Shown piece after piece: positions 1-10,819 of a stretch of 64,000 nt of DNA. This DNA comes from Haemophilus parainfluenzae (GTDB lineage: Bacteria; Pseudomonadota; Gammaproteobacteria; Enterobacterales; Pasteurellaceae), in NCBI RefSeq assembly GCF_014931395.1, contig NZ_CP063120.1, forward strand, positions 1,471,501 to 1,535,500. Direction: 5' to 3'. A program made the position numbers and the translations under genes. Positions within the stretch are counted from its first letter, which is position 1. Every line of letters begins with the position of its first letter. A model generated the notes under the pieces. That model saw only the letters and a list, made by a program, of their open reading frames with translations. It searched no databases and was not told the origin of the DNA.

Positions 1-815
1 TGACAGGGGTCACAACGGGCTTTGTTGAGTTAGATAAGAAAACAGCAGGTTTACAGCCTTCCGATCTTATCATTGTGGCAGCACGTCCTTCCATGGGTAA
101 AACCACATTTGCAATGAACCTTTGTGAAAATGCCGCCATGGCAAGTGATAAGCCAGTATTAGTCTTCAGTTTAGAGATGCCGGCTGAACAAATTATGATG
201 CGTATGATTGCCTCTCTCGCTCGCGTGGATCAAACCAAAATTCGTACTGGCCAAAACTTGGAAGAAGCAGAATGGAGCAAAATTGCCAGCGTGTTTGGGA
301 TGTTTAAGCAAAAAAACAATCTTTATATTGATGATTCATCGGGGTTAACCCCAACAGAATTGCGTTCTCGCGCACGTCGTGTGTATCGTGAAAATGGTGG
401 TTTAAGCATGATTATGGTGGACTACCTTCAATTAATGCGCGCCCCCGCATTTTCAGATAACCGTACCTTAGAGATTGCTGAGATTTCTCGTTCTTTAAAA
501 GCATTAGCAAAAGAATTGGAAGTCCCGGTTATTGCGCTTTCCCAGCTTAACCGTACTTTAGAACAACGTGCAGATAAACGTCCGGTAAACTCAGACTTGC
601 GTGAATCAGGCTCTATTGAGCAGGATGCTGACTTGATTATGTTTATTTATCGTGACGAAGTGTATAACGAGAATTCTGAAGATAAAGGGGTGGCTGAAAT
701 CATTATTGGTAAACAACGTAACGGTCCGATTGGTCGTGTACGTTTAGCATTTAACGGTCAATTCTCACGCTTTGATAACCTTGCCGAACAGCGTGAATAC
801 AGAGATGATTATTAG
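1..815 (+). CDS. dnaB: Replicative DNA helicase DnaB, C-terminal part (5' end outside window)
   Basis: Only the RecA-like ATPase half of the hexameric fork helicase is present. The frame is already open at base 3, so the gene begins before the window. A Walker A motif (ARPSMGKT) lies near base 85, followed by a Walker B region (MIMVDYLQLM), the SQLNR stretch and the DLRESGSIEQDAD motif typical of DnaB. The protein ends in a short RDDY tail. The next gene, alr, follows after 23 bases, the dnaB-alr order known in Haemophilus. The identity is secure; the N-terminal domain cannot be assessed. Confidence 0.97.
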   Translation, partial: TGVTTGFVELDKKTAGLQPSDLIIVAARPSMGKTTFAMNLCENAAMASDKPVLVFSLEMPAEQIMMRMIASLARVDQTKIRTGQNLEEAEWSKIASVFGMFKQKNNLYIDDSSGLTPTELRSRARRVYRENGGLSMIMVDYLQLMRAPAFSDNRTLEIAEISRSLKALAKELEVPVIALSQLNRTLEQRADKRPVNSDLRESGSIEQDADLIMFIYRDEVYNENSEDKGVAEIIIGKQRNGPIGRVRLAFNGQFSRFDNLAEQREYRDDY

Positions 816-838
816 GCAAGATAGAACGGATTAGAAAA

Positions 839-1921
839 ATGAACGTAAAACCGGCAACAGCGAAAATCAGTTCGCTTGCCTTAAAACATAATTTACAAGT
901 TATTAAAGAAAAAGCGCCACGTAGCAAAATTATTGCTGTGGTAAAAGCAAACGCATATGGTCACGGTGTGGTATTTGTTTCCTCTGCTTTAGAAAGCATG
1001 GTAGATTGCTTTGCCGTAGCGCGTTTAGAAGAGGCGTTATCGTTACGCTCTAATGGTATTATTAAACCGATCTTATTACTAGAAGGATTCTTTGATGAAA
1101 AAGACTTACCGATTATTGCGGTAAATAACATTGAAACGGTGGTACATAACCGTGAACAGCTTGAAGCATTAAAACGAGCTGTAGTGCCAAGTCCAATCAA
1201 AGCCTGGTTGAAGATTGATACGGGGATGCACCGTTTAGGTGTGTCGCTTGATGAAGTGGATTATTTTTATCAAGAGCTGAAAAAACTCCCTCAAATTCAA
1301 CCGCACTTAGGTTTTGTGAGTCATTTTAGCCGTGCTGATGAGTTGGATTCTGATTATACTCAAGTTCAGCTTGATCGCTTCCTTCAAGCCACAAAAAATA
1401 AAGAGGGCGAGCGAACCATTGCCGCATCGGGCGGGATTCTATTTTGGCCTAAAGCCCATTTAGATTGTATTCGTCCTGGAATTATTATGTACGGCATTTC
1501 ACCAACGGATACTGTCGGTGCAGAATTTGGTTTAATACCCGTGATGAACTTAACTTCTTCATTGCTTGCGGTGCGAGAACATAAAAAAGGTGAACCTGTT
1601 GGCTATGGTGGCATTTGGACCAGTCCGAAAGATACCAAAATTGGTGTTGTCGCTATTGGATACGGTGATGGGTATCCGCGTGATGTGCCAGAAAGTACGC
1701 CAGTTTATCTAAATGGTCGTATTGTTCCTATTGTCGGCCGCGTCTCAATGGATATGCTAACGGTAGACTTAGGCGCAGATAGCCAAGATAAAGTCGGTGA
1801 TGAAGTGATTTTATGGGGTAAGGAATTACCAATTGAAACGGTAGCTAAATACAGTGGTATTTTAAGCTATGAATTGATTACAAAATTAACCCCGCGTGTT
1901 ATAACAGAATATGTCGATTAA
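839..1921 (+). CDS. alr: Alanine racemase (PLP-dependent)
   Basis: Interconverts L- and D-alanine in the cytosol to supply D-Ala for peptidoglycan. At 360 residues it has the usual family length. The N-terminal TIM-barrel motif VVKANAYGHG carries the PLP lysine (about residue 36), and the C-terminal domain has the conserved GYGDGYPR stretch and a VGRVSMDM motif. It lies close behind dnaB and ahead of pgi and may share transcription with dnaB. The start ATG at 839 is the first in frame after the dnaB stop. Confidence 0.96.
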   Translation: MNVKPATAKISSLALKHNLQVIKEKAPRSKIIAVVKANAYGHGVVFVSSALESMVDCFAVARLEEALSLRSNGIIKPILLLEGFFDEKDLPIIAVNNIETVVHNREQLEALKRAVVPSPIKAWLKIDTGMHRLGVSLDEVDYFYQELKKLPQIQPHLGFVSHFSRADELDSDYTQVQLDRFLQATKNKEGERTIAASGGILFWPKAHLDCIRPGIIMYGISPTDTVGAEFGLIPVMNLTSSLLAVREHKKGEPVGYGGIWTSPKDTKIGVVAIGYGDGYPRDVPESTPVYLNGRIVPIVGRVSMDMLTVDLGADSQDKVGDEVILWGKELPIETVAKYSGILSYELITKLTPRVITEYVD

Positions 1922-1965
1922 TTGTTTTTGCAAGAAAGCAAAAATGTAAAGAATTCAATTTTTAA

Positions 1966-3627
<1,662 letters not shown>

Positions 3628-3640
3628 GATAATGGAAAGC

Positions 3641-3674
3641 AAAAGAGCGGTCAAAATTGACCGCTCTTTTTTAT
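3641..3674. terminator. Rho-independent terminator made of an inverted uptake-signal pair
   Basis: Two 14-base perfectly complementary arms containing AAGAGCGGT face each other across a 2-base centre and are followed by a T-run. It lies between convergent pgi (+) and the MFS gene (-) and probably serves both. Confidence 0.85.
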
Positions 3675-3679
3675 TTTAA

Positions 3680-4858
3680 TCAAACTGATTTGACTTTCCA
3701 CATACAGGCTACGCTGATAATAATTAATGCCACTGCAACATAAAAAACAGAGTTGTAATGCCAAATTTCCGCAATAATACCGGCAATAGGTCCACCAATA
3801 ATCCAACTACTTTTTGCTGCATTACTGAATAGCGTAGTGGCTGTTCCCATTTGAGTCGGCATTAAATCTTGGAAATACACCATGCCAATGGTAGCAGTAA
3901 TACCAATAAAAATCGCATTAAGCATTTGTAATCCGATAAGCTGCCACGTTTGCTCAGCGAATAATAAGCTTGAATAGAAGGCGAGCCCTGAAACTAAAGC
4001 AATCATCATTAAGCGTTTTTTACTGAAGTATTGGGTGAGATAACCCGCTAATATCATCACGGGGATTTCCAATCCCGCAGCAGTCCCCATTAATGTTCCT
4101 GCTAATTCTTTGCCTAAATGTAACTCATTAATCACAAATAATGGCATATTGATGAGATACATACTGTTACAGGTCCAAAGCAATAGGTTAGCGATGAACA
4201 AGTAAATCACACTTTTTCTTGGTGGCGTATTGTCTAAAATCTCTTGATTTTTAACCGCACTTTGACGAGGAATTTTCGGCAATAATTTGCTGACGCCAGC
4301 ACAAAGTAAAAAGGCAGAACCTGCCACCAAATACATATAATCAAAGCCCCAGTTTAACGCAATGAAAAAAGAAAGCGGCGGCCCAACAATCCAAGCCAAT
4401 GAGATTTGAGTTCTCATAATTGTGGTGAACATCACTGCTTCACGATGGCTACTTTCAGCATATTCTCGTGCTAAAGCAAAAGATTGCGGATTAGCGGATG
4501 AACCTAACCCTAATAGCGTGGTACCGATAATAATCAACACATAATAATTTCGGCTATAAGCAAAAATGAGACAGCCAAGCACGGCAATCAAACAGCACAC
4601 AATCATCACTTTGCGGCGGTCATCTTGCTTATCAGAATATTTTGCCAGAATTTGGCTCAAGATGATGCCAATAATGGCATTGACAGAATAGAACAAGCCC
4701 ACAAAAAAAGGTGAAACTTGAATCTCTTGAGAGAGATACAAACTCAAAGTCGGCGTCTGGAACGCAGAAGCAATCCCCGTTAAAAAGGCAATCAATAGAA
4801 AATTGAACGCCACAATATTGGATGGTGTTGAGTTTTGTTGTTGAACAAACATAGTCAT
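3680..4858 (-). CDS. MFS transporter, sugar-efflux (SetA/SetB-like) type
   Basis: A 392-residue membrane protein with about 12 hydrophobic segments. The N-terminal half resembles the Set family of proton-linked sugar/IPTG efflux pumps (the segment ending in LSLYLSQEIQVSPFFVGLF, then a loop with YSDKQDDRR between TM2 and TM3). It is the last gene of a minus-strand group with fructokinase and a GH32 hydrolase, so sugar export or import is plausible, but direction and substrate cannot be read from sequence. The start is uncertain between M1 and M3; neither has a strong ribosome-binding site. Confidence 0.8.
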   Translation of the reverse strand: MTMFVQQQNSTPSNIVAFNFLLIAFLTGIASAFQTPTLSLYLSQEIQVSPFFVGLFYSVNAIIGIILSQILAKYSDKQDDRRKVMIVCCLIAVLGCLIFAYSRNYYVLIIIGTTLLGLGSSANPQSFALAREYAESSHREAVMFTTIMRTQISLAWIVGPPLSFFIALNWGFDYMYLVAGSAFLLCAGVSKLLPKIPRQSAVKNQEILDNTPPRKSVIYLFIANLLLWTCNSMYLINMPLFVINELHLGKELAGTLMGTAAGLEIPVMILAGYLTQYFSKKRLMMIALVSGLAFYSSLLFAEQTWQLIGLQMLNAIFIGITATIGMVYFQDLMPTQMGTATTLFSNAAKSSWIIGGPIAGIIAEIWHYNSVFYVAVALIIISVACMWKVKSV

Positions 4859-4889
4859 TAATTTTAATAAAAGAGCGAAGTTGGAAATA

Positions 4890-4917
4890 AAAGTGCGGTT
4901 AATTTTAACCGCACTTT
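4890..4917 (-). terminator. Inverted uptake-signal hairpin after the phosphatase gene
   Basis: AAAGTGCGGTTAA and its reverse complement are separated by two bases and followed on the minus strand by TTTTATTT. It lies between the phosphatase lipoprotein gene and the MFS gene, which suggests partial or full termination before the MFS gene. Confidence 0.7.
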
Positions 4918-4924
4918 CATGTTT

Positions 4925-5542
4925 CTATTTTGTTGTGTTAGAACGTTTATCTAATTCAGATTTGATTTTAGCCATATTTTCTTGCGTGAAGAAATTATCA
5001 ATATTTTTCCAAACAGAATGATAGCCGTAAGGGCCATGTTGCATTTCACGTTTGGCTTCATTGAGATCCCAATTTTGATAAATCACACGGTAGCTTGCGA
5101 CAATTAAGCCTGTTCTGTCAGCTCCATGATAGCAATGCACTAAAACCGCACCATTTTTTTGATGTTGTTTAATTTGCCACAAAATATCAGCTACTTCATC
5201 TGGGCTGATTGACCAAGTAAGTAATGGGGTATTAATCAAATTGATCTTAGTATGACCAAATGCTTGTTTATCATCATTACGGTCAAAAAAGCGTAAATTC
5301 ACAATAGTGTGAATATTCAATTTATTTAATAACGCTTCAGATTGGGCTTCTAATTGCTCACTACGATAAAATTTATTATCAATCTGATATAAATTTTCCT
5401 GTTCGCTGATTAGAGTAGCCCAATGTTCAGTATTTTTTGGCGGTTCACTTGTTGCCGTCGTACAGGCGACTAATGAAGAAGCTGTTAAAGCAAAAAGGAC
5501 ATTTTTGCTTATCTTGTATAAATTGAAATGAGTTTCTTGCAT
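4925..5542 (-). CDS. Dual-specificity/tyrosine phosphatase-like lipoprotein
   Basis: 205 residues. The catalytic P-loop HCYHGADRTG (C-x5-R) is characteristic of protein tyrosine/dual-specificity phosphatases. The N-terminus has a hydrophobic stretch ending in a lipobox (LVAC), so the protein is probably a lipoprotein in the cell envelope. The conserved acid and NLR-type strand (IVNLRFFDR) of tyrosine phosphatases are also visible. It lies 9 bases after the GH32 gene and is probably cotranscribed with it. Its substrate is unknown; a role linked to sucrose use is only suggested by position. Confidence 0.8.
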   Translation of the reverse strand: MQETHFNLYKISKNVLFALTASSLVACTTATSEPPKNTEHWATLISEQENLYQIDNKFYRSEQLEAQSEALLNKLNIHTIVNLRFFDRNDDKQAFGHTKINLINTPLLTWSISPDEVADILWQIKQHQKNGAVLVHCYHGADRTGLIVASYRVIYQNWDLNEAKREMQHGPYGYHSVWKNIDNFFTQENMAKIKSELDKRSNTTK

Positions 5543-5551
5543 AAAAATCTT

Positions 5552-7006
5552 TTAAATATATTGAATCGTCGGTAAATAACCGATCGTTAAATCTAACGGG
5601 CGATTACAGGCTATTGTATTCTCTCTGTTCTCGATGAAAAATCTTGATGTCATCGCTTTTTCACCGTGATTAATGAAAATTTCAATAATTGAGCGATCAA
5701 AGAAAATTTCGATAGTTTGCAAATTTTCAATTTCACAGAAACGTTTGCTATCGAATTTCTCCATTAATTCGGTTTGTTCGCTTTGACTGCGATCTAAGCA
5801 AATCAAGCCATTTTCATAAGATAGACGCAGTGACTGTCCTTTTTCATTTTGGAAGAAGGTTAAGCCAAAGGCTTGGTTATTTGCCTCAAATTTAAGATAC
5901 GCACGATCTAAATTAGCAATATCCGCTTTTTCATTAATATGAAGCGCAGAAAGTTCGGTCAGATTTTTGTATATTTTATCAATCGGGCGTTGATAAATTT
6001 TCGAAGTTTCTAAACGCAATTCTCTTGGTAAGGTTAAAGCTGAGTGCCATTTAAATTTGTCTGTTGGATAAGTTAAATCTGGCAAACCAATCCAACCGAA
6101 AAGCACTGCGTGGGTCTGATTATCTAAGCCTGCAAATGTTTGTGGAGCATAGAAATCAAAGCCTTGATCCAACTCACTAATATATTCTGCTTCGAAGGTT
6201 AAATCCGTTAATTTACCCACAGCATAAGTCGCATGGTAATTATTTTGGTATTGATGCGCTTCCCGATCTTTACCTTGTGGCGACCAAATAAAGACATCTT
6301 TATCACCGAGCTTCAATAGGTCAGGGCATTCCCACATAAACACGTTTGTATTGTCAAAAGCAGGTAAGGAAAGCTCGCCTAATAAACGAGGCGTACCTTC
6401 AAGATTGTCCATTTCAAAAATAATGGCTGTTCCCGTGAGGTTTTCTCGCTGTGCACCACAGATAAAACGGATTTTGCCGTCTTTAGTTAAATACGGTTTC
6501 GGATCGCGAACATGCTCTGTATAACCTTCTGGCGCATTTTCAATTAACGGACGTTTGCTAAGCAACTTCCCGTTAAGATCGAAAATCGCTAAATTTTGAT
6601 AAGGCACGCGTTGATTATCACTTGGACGACGAGTATTGCCAGTGTAGAACATGGCCAATTTATCACCGACTTTCAAAGCACCACCAGAATAGCATCCATG
6701 AGATTCAAAAAGTTCGCAAGGAATCAGATCATCTGCTGATTGATAATGTTGAAAGTCTTTCGTAATTAAATGCTTCCAATGTTTCATCCCGTGAATTGCA
6801 TCGAATGGAAACCATTGGTAGAACAGATGATATTTCTCTCCATTGAAGATCAAACCATTCGGATCATTCATTAAGCCAGTTGGTGGGGCAATATGAAAGT
6901 GCGGTCGGAAATCCTTGTCTTTTTGCACAGTTTGAGCAATTTCCGCAAGTTCACCTTTTTCTGCGGCTAGAATACTTTTGTATTTGCCATTATTGAAAAT
7001 AATCAT
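5552..7006 (-). CDS. scrB: Sucrose-6-phosphate hydrolase / beta-fructofuranosidase (GH32)
   Basis: 484 residues, a normal length for GH32. All three catalytic signatures are present: MNDPNG (46-51, nucleophile Asp48), RDP (167-169, transition-state stabiliser) and ECPD (226-229, acid/base Glu226), followed by the C-terminal beta-sandwich domain. There is no signal peptide, so it acts in the cytosol, presumably splitting sucrose-6-phosphate (or sucrose) to glucose-6-phosphate and fructose. A fructokinase lies upstream in the same direction, which fits a sucrose pathway. No sucrose PTS permease gene is in the window. Confidence 0.9.
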   Translation of the reverse strand: MIIFNNGKYKSILAAEKGELAEIAQTVQKDKDFRPHFHIAPPTGLMNDPNGLIFNGEKYHLFYQWFPFDAIHGMKHWKHLITKDFQHYQSADDLIPCELFESHGCYSGGALKVGDKLAMFYTGNTRRPSDNQRVPYQNLAIFDLNGKLLSKRPLIENAPEGYTEHVRDPKPYLTKDGKIRFICGAQRENLTGTAIIFEMDNLEGTPRLLGELSLPAFDNTNVFMWECPDLLKLGDKDVFIWSPQGKDREAHQYQNNYHATYAVGKLTDLTFEAEYISELDQGFDFYAPQTFAGLDNQTHAVLFGWIGLPDLTYPTDKFKWHSALTLPRELRLETSKIYQRPIDKIYKNLTELSALHINEKADIANLDRAYLKFEANNQAFGLTFFQNEKGQSLRLSYENGLICLDRSQSEQTELMEKFDSKRFCEIENLQTIEIFFDRSIIEIFINHGEKAMTSRFFIENRENTIACNRPLDLTIGYLPTIQYI

Positions 7007-7015
7007 AATTTAATC

Positions 7016-7627
7016 TTATTTTGGTAAGGTATTTTTTAAGCAATCATAGCGTTGATTCATTGCTTCAGCCCATGTTTTTAATGATTTGATGGTTGCATGT
7101 TGTGAAGCATGAGTCCAAGCATCGCGAAATAATAGAAAATCAATTGCACACACGGCATTCAATGTACCGATATTTAATTCTTCACCAAAACTATCAATGG
7201 CTTTTTTGAGCTCGATTAAGCTTCGCTCAGTGCGGTCAAAAATTTGCTGATGACGTTCAAGCCACCATTGCTCTTGTGGACGAAGGCATTTTTCAGGTGC
7301 TACGGATATTTCATTCTCTAAAATACCATCTGCTAAATAATGTAAACGGAGAATTTCCCAACGAGTCTCGCTGTTTCCATAAAGTGAAGGTTGCGTACCA
7401 ATGTGATCGAGATATTCTGCAATGAGTGAACTGTTATAAAGCCATTCACCATTTTCTCGTTGTAATGCCGGTAAACGACCAAGAGGATTGTCTAAGTTAT
7501 GTGGCGAGTTCTTATCTAAACCACTGGTTGCGAGGAGTAATTCAACATGATCTTGTAATTGATGATATTGCACTACAGCACGGGCTTTTCTAGCATAAGG
7601 GCTAGAGTTCGAATACCAAAGTTTCAT
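7016..7627 (-). CDS. Glutathione S-transferase family protein
   Basis: 203 residues with an N-terminal thioredoxin-fold GST domain (MKLWYSNSSPYARKARAVVQ; Ser/Tyr in the active-site region), the cis-Pro/NPLGRLPAL turn, the ESL-equivalent segment LYNSSLIAEYLD, and an alpha-helical C-terminal domain. It resembles YibF-like GSTs. It sits inside the sucrose gene group, 9 bases upstream of the GH32 gene, and is probably translated from the same mRNA. The reaction is unknown. Confidence 0.85.
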   Translation of the reverse strand: MKLWYSNSSPYARKARAVVQYHQLQDHVELLLATSGLDKNSPHNLDNPLGRLPALQRENGEWLYNSSLIAEYLDHIGTQPSLYGNSETRWEILRLHYLADGILENEISVAPEKCLRPQEQWWLERHQQIFDRTERSLIELKKAIDSFGEELNIGTLNAVCAIDFLLFRDAWTHASQHATIKSLKTWAEAMNQRYDCLKNTLPK

Positions 7628-7656
7628 AAATACTTCCTAAATTATTTTCATAAATG

Positions 7657-7680
7657 AAAGGTGCAGCTATTTGCACCTTT
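7657..7680 (-). other. Intercistronic hairpin between fructokinase and GST genes
   Basis: Perfect 9-bp arms (AAAGGTGCA / TGCACCTTT) enclose a 6-base loop directly after the fructokinase stop. No proper T-run follows on the minus strand, so it may be a weak terminator or an mRNA-stabilising element. Confidence 0.5.
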
Positions 7681-7685
7681 GCACG

Positions 7686-8612
7686 CTAATTTGCTAAAAA
7701 TGCGGCTAATTGTGTTTGATTTGGTAAGGCCGACATTGCCCCTTTTGCTGTCGTAGCAAGGGCACCACAAGCATTGGCTTGACGAATAATTTGCACAAGC
7801 ACATCATTTTCTTTCCAGTTTGGATGCTGTGAAAGTCCAGCAAGCAGACCACCAACGAAGGCATCGCCAGCACCCGTTGTATCAACAGGCTGTAAGGCTT
7901 TTCCAGAAATCACATCTTTCTTACCTTCTAAGTGATAGAGTGCACCATCTTTACCTAAAGTCACGATAATCAATTTTTCAGGGTAAAGTGCGGTCACTTT
8001 TTCAAAGGCTTTTTCAAGGCTGTCAGTATTGGTTAAAAGCGTTAATTCTTCTTCAGAGAATTTCAATACGTCAGCTAAGGCAACGGCTTCCATTACCACG
8101 GTTTTTATTTCTTCTAAGCTTGACCAAAGAGACTCACGTAAATTAGGGTCGAAAGAGAAGAAACCACCAGCAGCTTTAATACGACGAATAGCTTCGAACG
8201 TCGCTTCGCGTGATGGATTATTAATTAGCGCGATAGAGCAGCAATGCAGCCATTCACCTTGTTGGAATGGCGGTAAATCGCTCGCTTGTAAGAACTGGTC
8301 CGCACTTGGGTTTACCATAAAGGTAAAGCTGCGTTCGCCATTATCTAAGCCGATGATAACGGTAGAGGTGCGATGCTGCGGATCTAAAATCATATGTTGT
8401 GTATTCACATTTTCCGCATTTAAGGTATCTTGCATAAATTGGCCAAGCGGATCATTACCTACACGACCAATAAAGGCACTTGGGCTGCCTAAACGTGCGA
8501 CACCAACAGCCACATTTGCTGGCGCACCACCGGCACAGCGTAAATAATGATTTTCACCGTCAGGAATAAGATCGACAACCGCATCACCGGTTACCCAGAT
8601 TTTTTGGCTCAT
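7686..8612 (-). CDS. scrK: Fructokinase (PfkB family)
   Basis: Phosphorylates fructose to fructose-6-phosphate using ATP. 308 residues, typical of ScrK. The PfkB signatures are clear: an N-terminal GG(A)PANVAVGVARLG motif near residue 29 and the C-terminal DTTGAGDAF (244-252) with catalytic Asp250. It is the first gene of the minus-strand sucrose group, so the hydrolase product fructose would be its substrate. An AGGAAAA-type ribosome-binding site precedes the ATG. Confidence 0.92.
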   Translation of the reverse strand: MSQKIWVTGDAVVDLIPDGENHYLRCAGGAPANVAVGVARLGSPSAFIGRVGNDPLGQFMQDTLNAENVNTQHMILDPQHRTSTVIIGLDNGERSFTFMVNPSADQFLQASDLPPFQQGEWLHCCSIALINNPSREATFEAIRRIKAAGGFFSFDPNLRESLWSSLEEIKTVVMEAVALADVLKFSEEELTLLTNTDSLEKAFEKVTALYPEKLIIVTLGKDGALYHLEGKKDVISGKALQPVDTTGAGDAFVGGLLAGLSQHPNWKENDVLVQIIRQANACGALATTAKGAMSALPNQTQLAAFLAN

Positions 8613-8642
8613 ATTATTTTCCTTCTATTGTGGATATCAGTT

Positions 8643-8671
8643 AAAAAATAACCGCACTTAAAAAGAGCGGT
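8643..8671 (-). terminator. Inverted uptake-signal terminator after tyrS
   Basis: ACCGCACTT and AAGAGCGGT form a stem with one wobble-type mismatch, followed on the minus strand by a run of six T. It separates tyrS from the fructokinase gene. Confidence 0.65.
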
Positions 8672-8687
8672 CATTTTCTTAGGTGTT

Positions 8688-9875
8688 TTATGCGATGGTT
8701 ACGCGTGCGAATTTACGTTTACCGACTTGGTAAACATTCGTGCCTTTCGGTGCGTTGGCTTTCATGTCTTCGACTTTTTCACCATTGATTTTCACACCTC
8801 CTTGTTTCGCTGAGCGAATCGCTTCAGAAGTAGAAGGAACCAGTCCTGCTTCTTTTAACAAGGTCGCTAAACCAATTTCGCCTTCAAAGGTGAATTCAGG
8901 CATTTCATCTGGCATTGCACCTTTTTGGAAACGGTTAATAAATTCTTGCTCAGCCGCCTCTGCCGCCGCTTCATTATGGAAACGAGCGATGATTTCTTTG
9001 GCTAATAAAATTTTCACGTCACGTGGGTTTTTACCATTTGCCACTTCAGCTTTTAATTCCGCAATTTCAGTGAGTGGACGGAAAGAAAGCAAGTTGTACC
9101 AATCCCACATTAATTCATCCGAGATTGACATAATTTTACCGAACATATCGCTTGGTTCATCTGTCACGCCGATGTAATTACCTAATGATTTAGACATTTT
9201 CTTCTCACCGTCTAAACCAACAAGTAATGGAAGCGTAATCGCTACTTGTGGTTTTTGACCAGCTGATTTTTGTAATTCACGACCAACAAGTAAGTTGAAT
9301 TTTTGGTCAGTACCACCAAGTTCTACGTCTGCTTCTAATGCAACAGAGTCATAACCTTGTAATAAAGGATAAATAAATTCGTGAATTGCGATAGGTTGGT
9401 TGTTACCAAAACGTTTTTTGAAGTCATCACGTTCTAGCATACGCGCTACAGTATAGTTGCTTGCTAAACGGATCATCCCTTCAGTACCCAATTTACCCAA
9501 CCATTCAGAGTTGAATACGATTTTTGTTTTTTGAGGGTCTAGAATTTTGTAAATCTGTTCTTTATAGGTTTCCGCATTGCGAAGCACGTCTTCACGGCTA
9601 AGCGGTGGGCGAGTGGTGTTTTTACCAGATGGGTCACCGACCATACCCGTGAAATCACCGATTAAGAAATAGACTTCGTGGCCTAATTGTTGGAATTGAC
9701 GAAGTTTGTTTAATACCACGGTATGCCCTAAGTGAATATCTGGAGCAGTAGGGTCTGCACCAAGTTTAATTTTAAGTGGGCGATTTTCTTTCAGTTTCTC
9801 GATTAAATCTGCTTCAGAAAGAATCTCATCAGTACCGCGTTTTAGTTCAGCGAGAACGGTATTAATATCAGTCAT
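8688..9875 (-). CDS. tyrS: Tyrosyl-tRNA synthetase
   Basis: Charges tRNA-Tyr. 395 residues, class I synthetase. The HIGH-type motif is HLGH (48-51), KMSKS is present exactly ([10 protein letters not shown], near residue 230), and a C-terminal S4 RNA-binding domain ends the protein ([13 protein letters not shown]). The length and motif layout fit the TyrRS subgroup used by Haemophilus. Transcribed alone; the region upstream holds a terminator, so tyrS probably has its own promoter at 9876-9948. Confidence 0.96.
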   Translation of the reverse strand: MTDINTVLAELKRGTDEILSEADLIEKLKENRPLKIKLGADPTAPDIHLGHTVVLNKLRQFQQLGHEVYFLIGDFTGMVGDPSGKNTTRPPLSREDVLRNAETYKEQIYKILDPQKTKIVFNSEWLGKLGTEGMIRLASNYTVARMLERDDFKKRFGNNQPIAIHEFIYPLLQGYDSVALEADVELGGTDQKFNLLVGRELQKSAGQKPQVAITLPLLVGLDGEKKMSKSLGNYIGVTDEPSDMFGKIMSISDELMWDWYNLLSFRPLTEIAELKAEVANGKNPRDVKILLAKEIIARFHNEAAAEAAEQEFINRFQKGAMPDEMPEFTFEGEIGLATLLKEAGLVPSTSEAIRSAKQGGVKINGEKVEDMKANAPKGTNVYQVGKRKFARVTIA

Positions 9876-9948
9876 TCTATTTCCTAATGTTATTTCAATA
9901 TTAAAGGCTACATTATAGAGAATATGGCTGAAATGAAAAGATTGAGAT

Positions 9949-9982
9949 GAAAAAAAACGCCTATTTGTGGGGAAATAGGCGT
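9949..9982 (-). terminator. Rho-independent terminator of the candidate small RNA
   Basis: Perfect 10-bp arms (ACGCCTATTT / AAATAGGCGT) with a 6-base loop (GTGGGG on the plus strand), followed on the minus strand by seven or more T. It would also stop read-through from sfsA. Confidence 0.85.
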
Positions 9983-10016
9983 GAAGTTGGAGTGATTATC
10001 TGTTTGTTTTTGGAAT
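9949..10016 (-). ncRNA. Candidate Fur-repressed small RNA (RyhB/HrrF-like in logic)
   Basis: The sfsA-tyrS gap contains a complete small transcription unit on the minus strand. A near-consensus promoter (TTGACA, 17 bp, TATCAT) at 10051-10023 would start RNA near 10016. A strong terminator ends it at 9949, giving roughly 68 nt without an open reading frame. Two Fur-like boxes cover the promoter. The 5' single-stranded part is A/C-rich. Haemophilus is known to have a Fur-regulated sRNA, HrrF; whether this is that gene cannot be decided here. Confidence 0.65.
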
Positions 10017-10021
10017 ATTTA

Positions 10022-10080
10022 GATGATAACCATTCTCAAATACCTTGTCAACAACAAAATGCAAATAATTCTCAATTATT
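10022..10080 (-). promoter_or_regulatory. Sigma-70 promoter with two Fur-like boxes
   Basis: Minus strand: TTGACA (10051-10046), 17-bp spacer, TATCAT (10028-10023). A Fur-like box TTTGAGAATGGTTATCATC (10040-10022) covers the -10. A second one, AATAATTGAGAATTATTTGC (10080-10061), lies just upstream of the -35. Both share the TGAGAAT..TTAT core with the Fur consensus. This placement predicts repression under iron-replete conditions. Confidence 0.65.
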
Positions 10081-10083
10081 TTT

Positions 10084-10800
10084 TTAATCGATGTAAGGTA
10101 CACTTTCTGTGAGAGAAAGTGCGGTCGGAATGCCATCTGAAATGTCAAATTTTCCTGCATAAGCATAAGCTTCTACGCCTTGTGATTTTGCGTCCTTTAA
10201 AAGACGATCATATTCAGGATCCACAAACTCAGCGATTTTAAAACGATCGAAGCCATCATGTAATCCAGCAAAGAGAACAACGGCGCGATGTCCTTGTTTT
10301 TTCATGGCTAAAAGCTCACGAACATGTTTTTGTCCACGAGTAGTCACCGCATCGGGAAACATGCCTAATGTACCTTTTACAAAGGTGATGGATTTCACTT
10401 CAACATAACAATCGGGCAAGCCTTCACCTTTAAGTAAGAAGTCGATACGGCTATTTTCTTCACCATATTTCACTTCAGGATAAATTTCATCATACATAGC
10501 CAGTTCTTTGATTTGTTTGTTTTGCAAGGCTTCAAAGACTAACTGGTTGGATCTGTGCGTGTTAATACAAACAAGTTGGTCGTTTGCTAATTGTGTTAAT
10601 TCCCAACTATGTGGATATTTGCGCGTTTGGCTATCAGAATGAGAGTACCAAACGGTATCACCTTTTTCACCACAGCCAGTCATTGCACCGGTGTTTGCAC
10701 AATGAATGGTGATCACTTCGCCATTTGGTAATTCAATATCAGTCAAAAAGCGTTTATAGCGACGAATTAATTTCGCGGCTTGTAGGGTAGGGAGTTGCAT
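10084..10800 (-). CDS. sfsA: SfsA family protein (sugar fermentation stimulation)
   Basis: 238 residues, full length for SfsA. Conserved features are the N-terminal [14 protein letters not shown] segment, [15 protein letters not shown], and the nuclease-like core NSRIDFLL...[25 protein letters not shown] given here in part. The E. coli protein is nucleic-acid binding and was named for its effect on maltose metabolism; its true job is not settled. Single gene, with an inverted uptake-signal terminator upstream belonging to the neighbouring gene. Confidence 0.93.
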   Translation of the reverse strand: MQLPTLQAAKLIRRYKRFLTDIELPNGEVITIHCANTGAMTGCGEKGDTVWYSHSDSQTRKYPHSWELTQLANDQLVCINTHRSNQLVFEALQNKQIKELAMYDEIYPEVKYGEENSRIDFLLKGEGLPDCYVEVKSITFVKGTLGMFPDAVTTRGQKHVRELLAMKKQGHRAVVLFAGLHDGFDRFKIAEFVDPEYDRLLKDAKSQGVEAYAYAGKFDISDGIPTALSLTESVPYID

Positions 10801-10819
10801 AGCGTATTCCTTATTAAAA

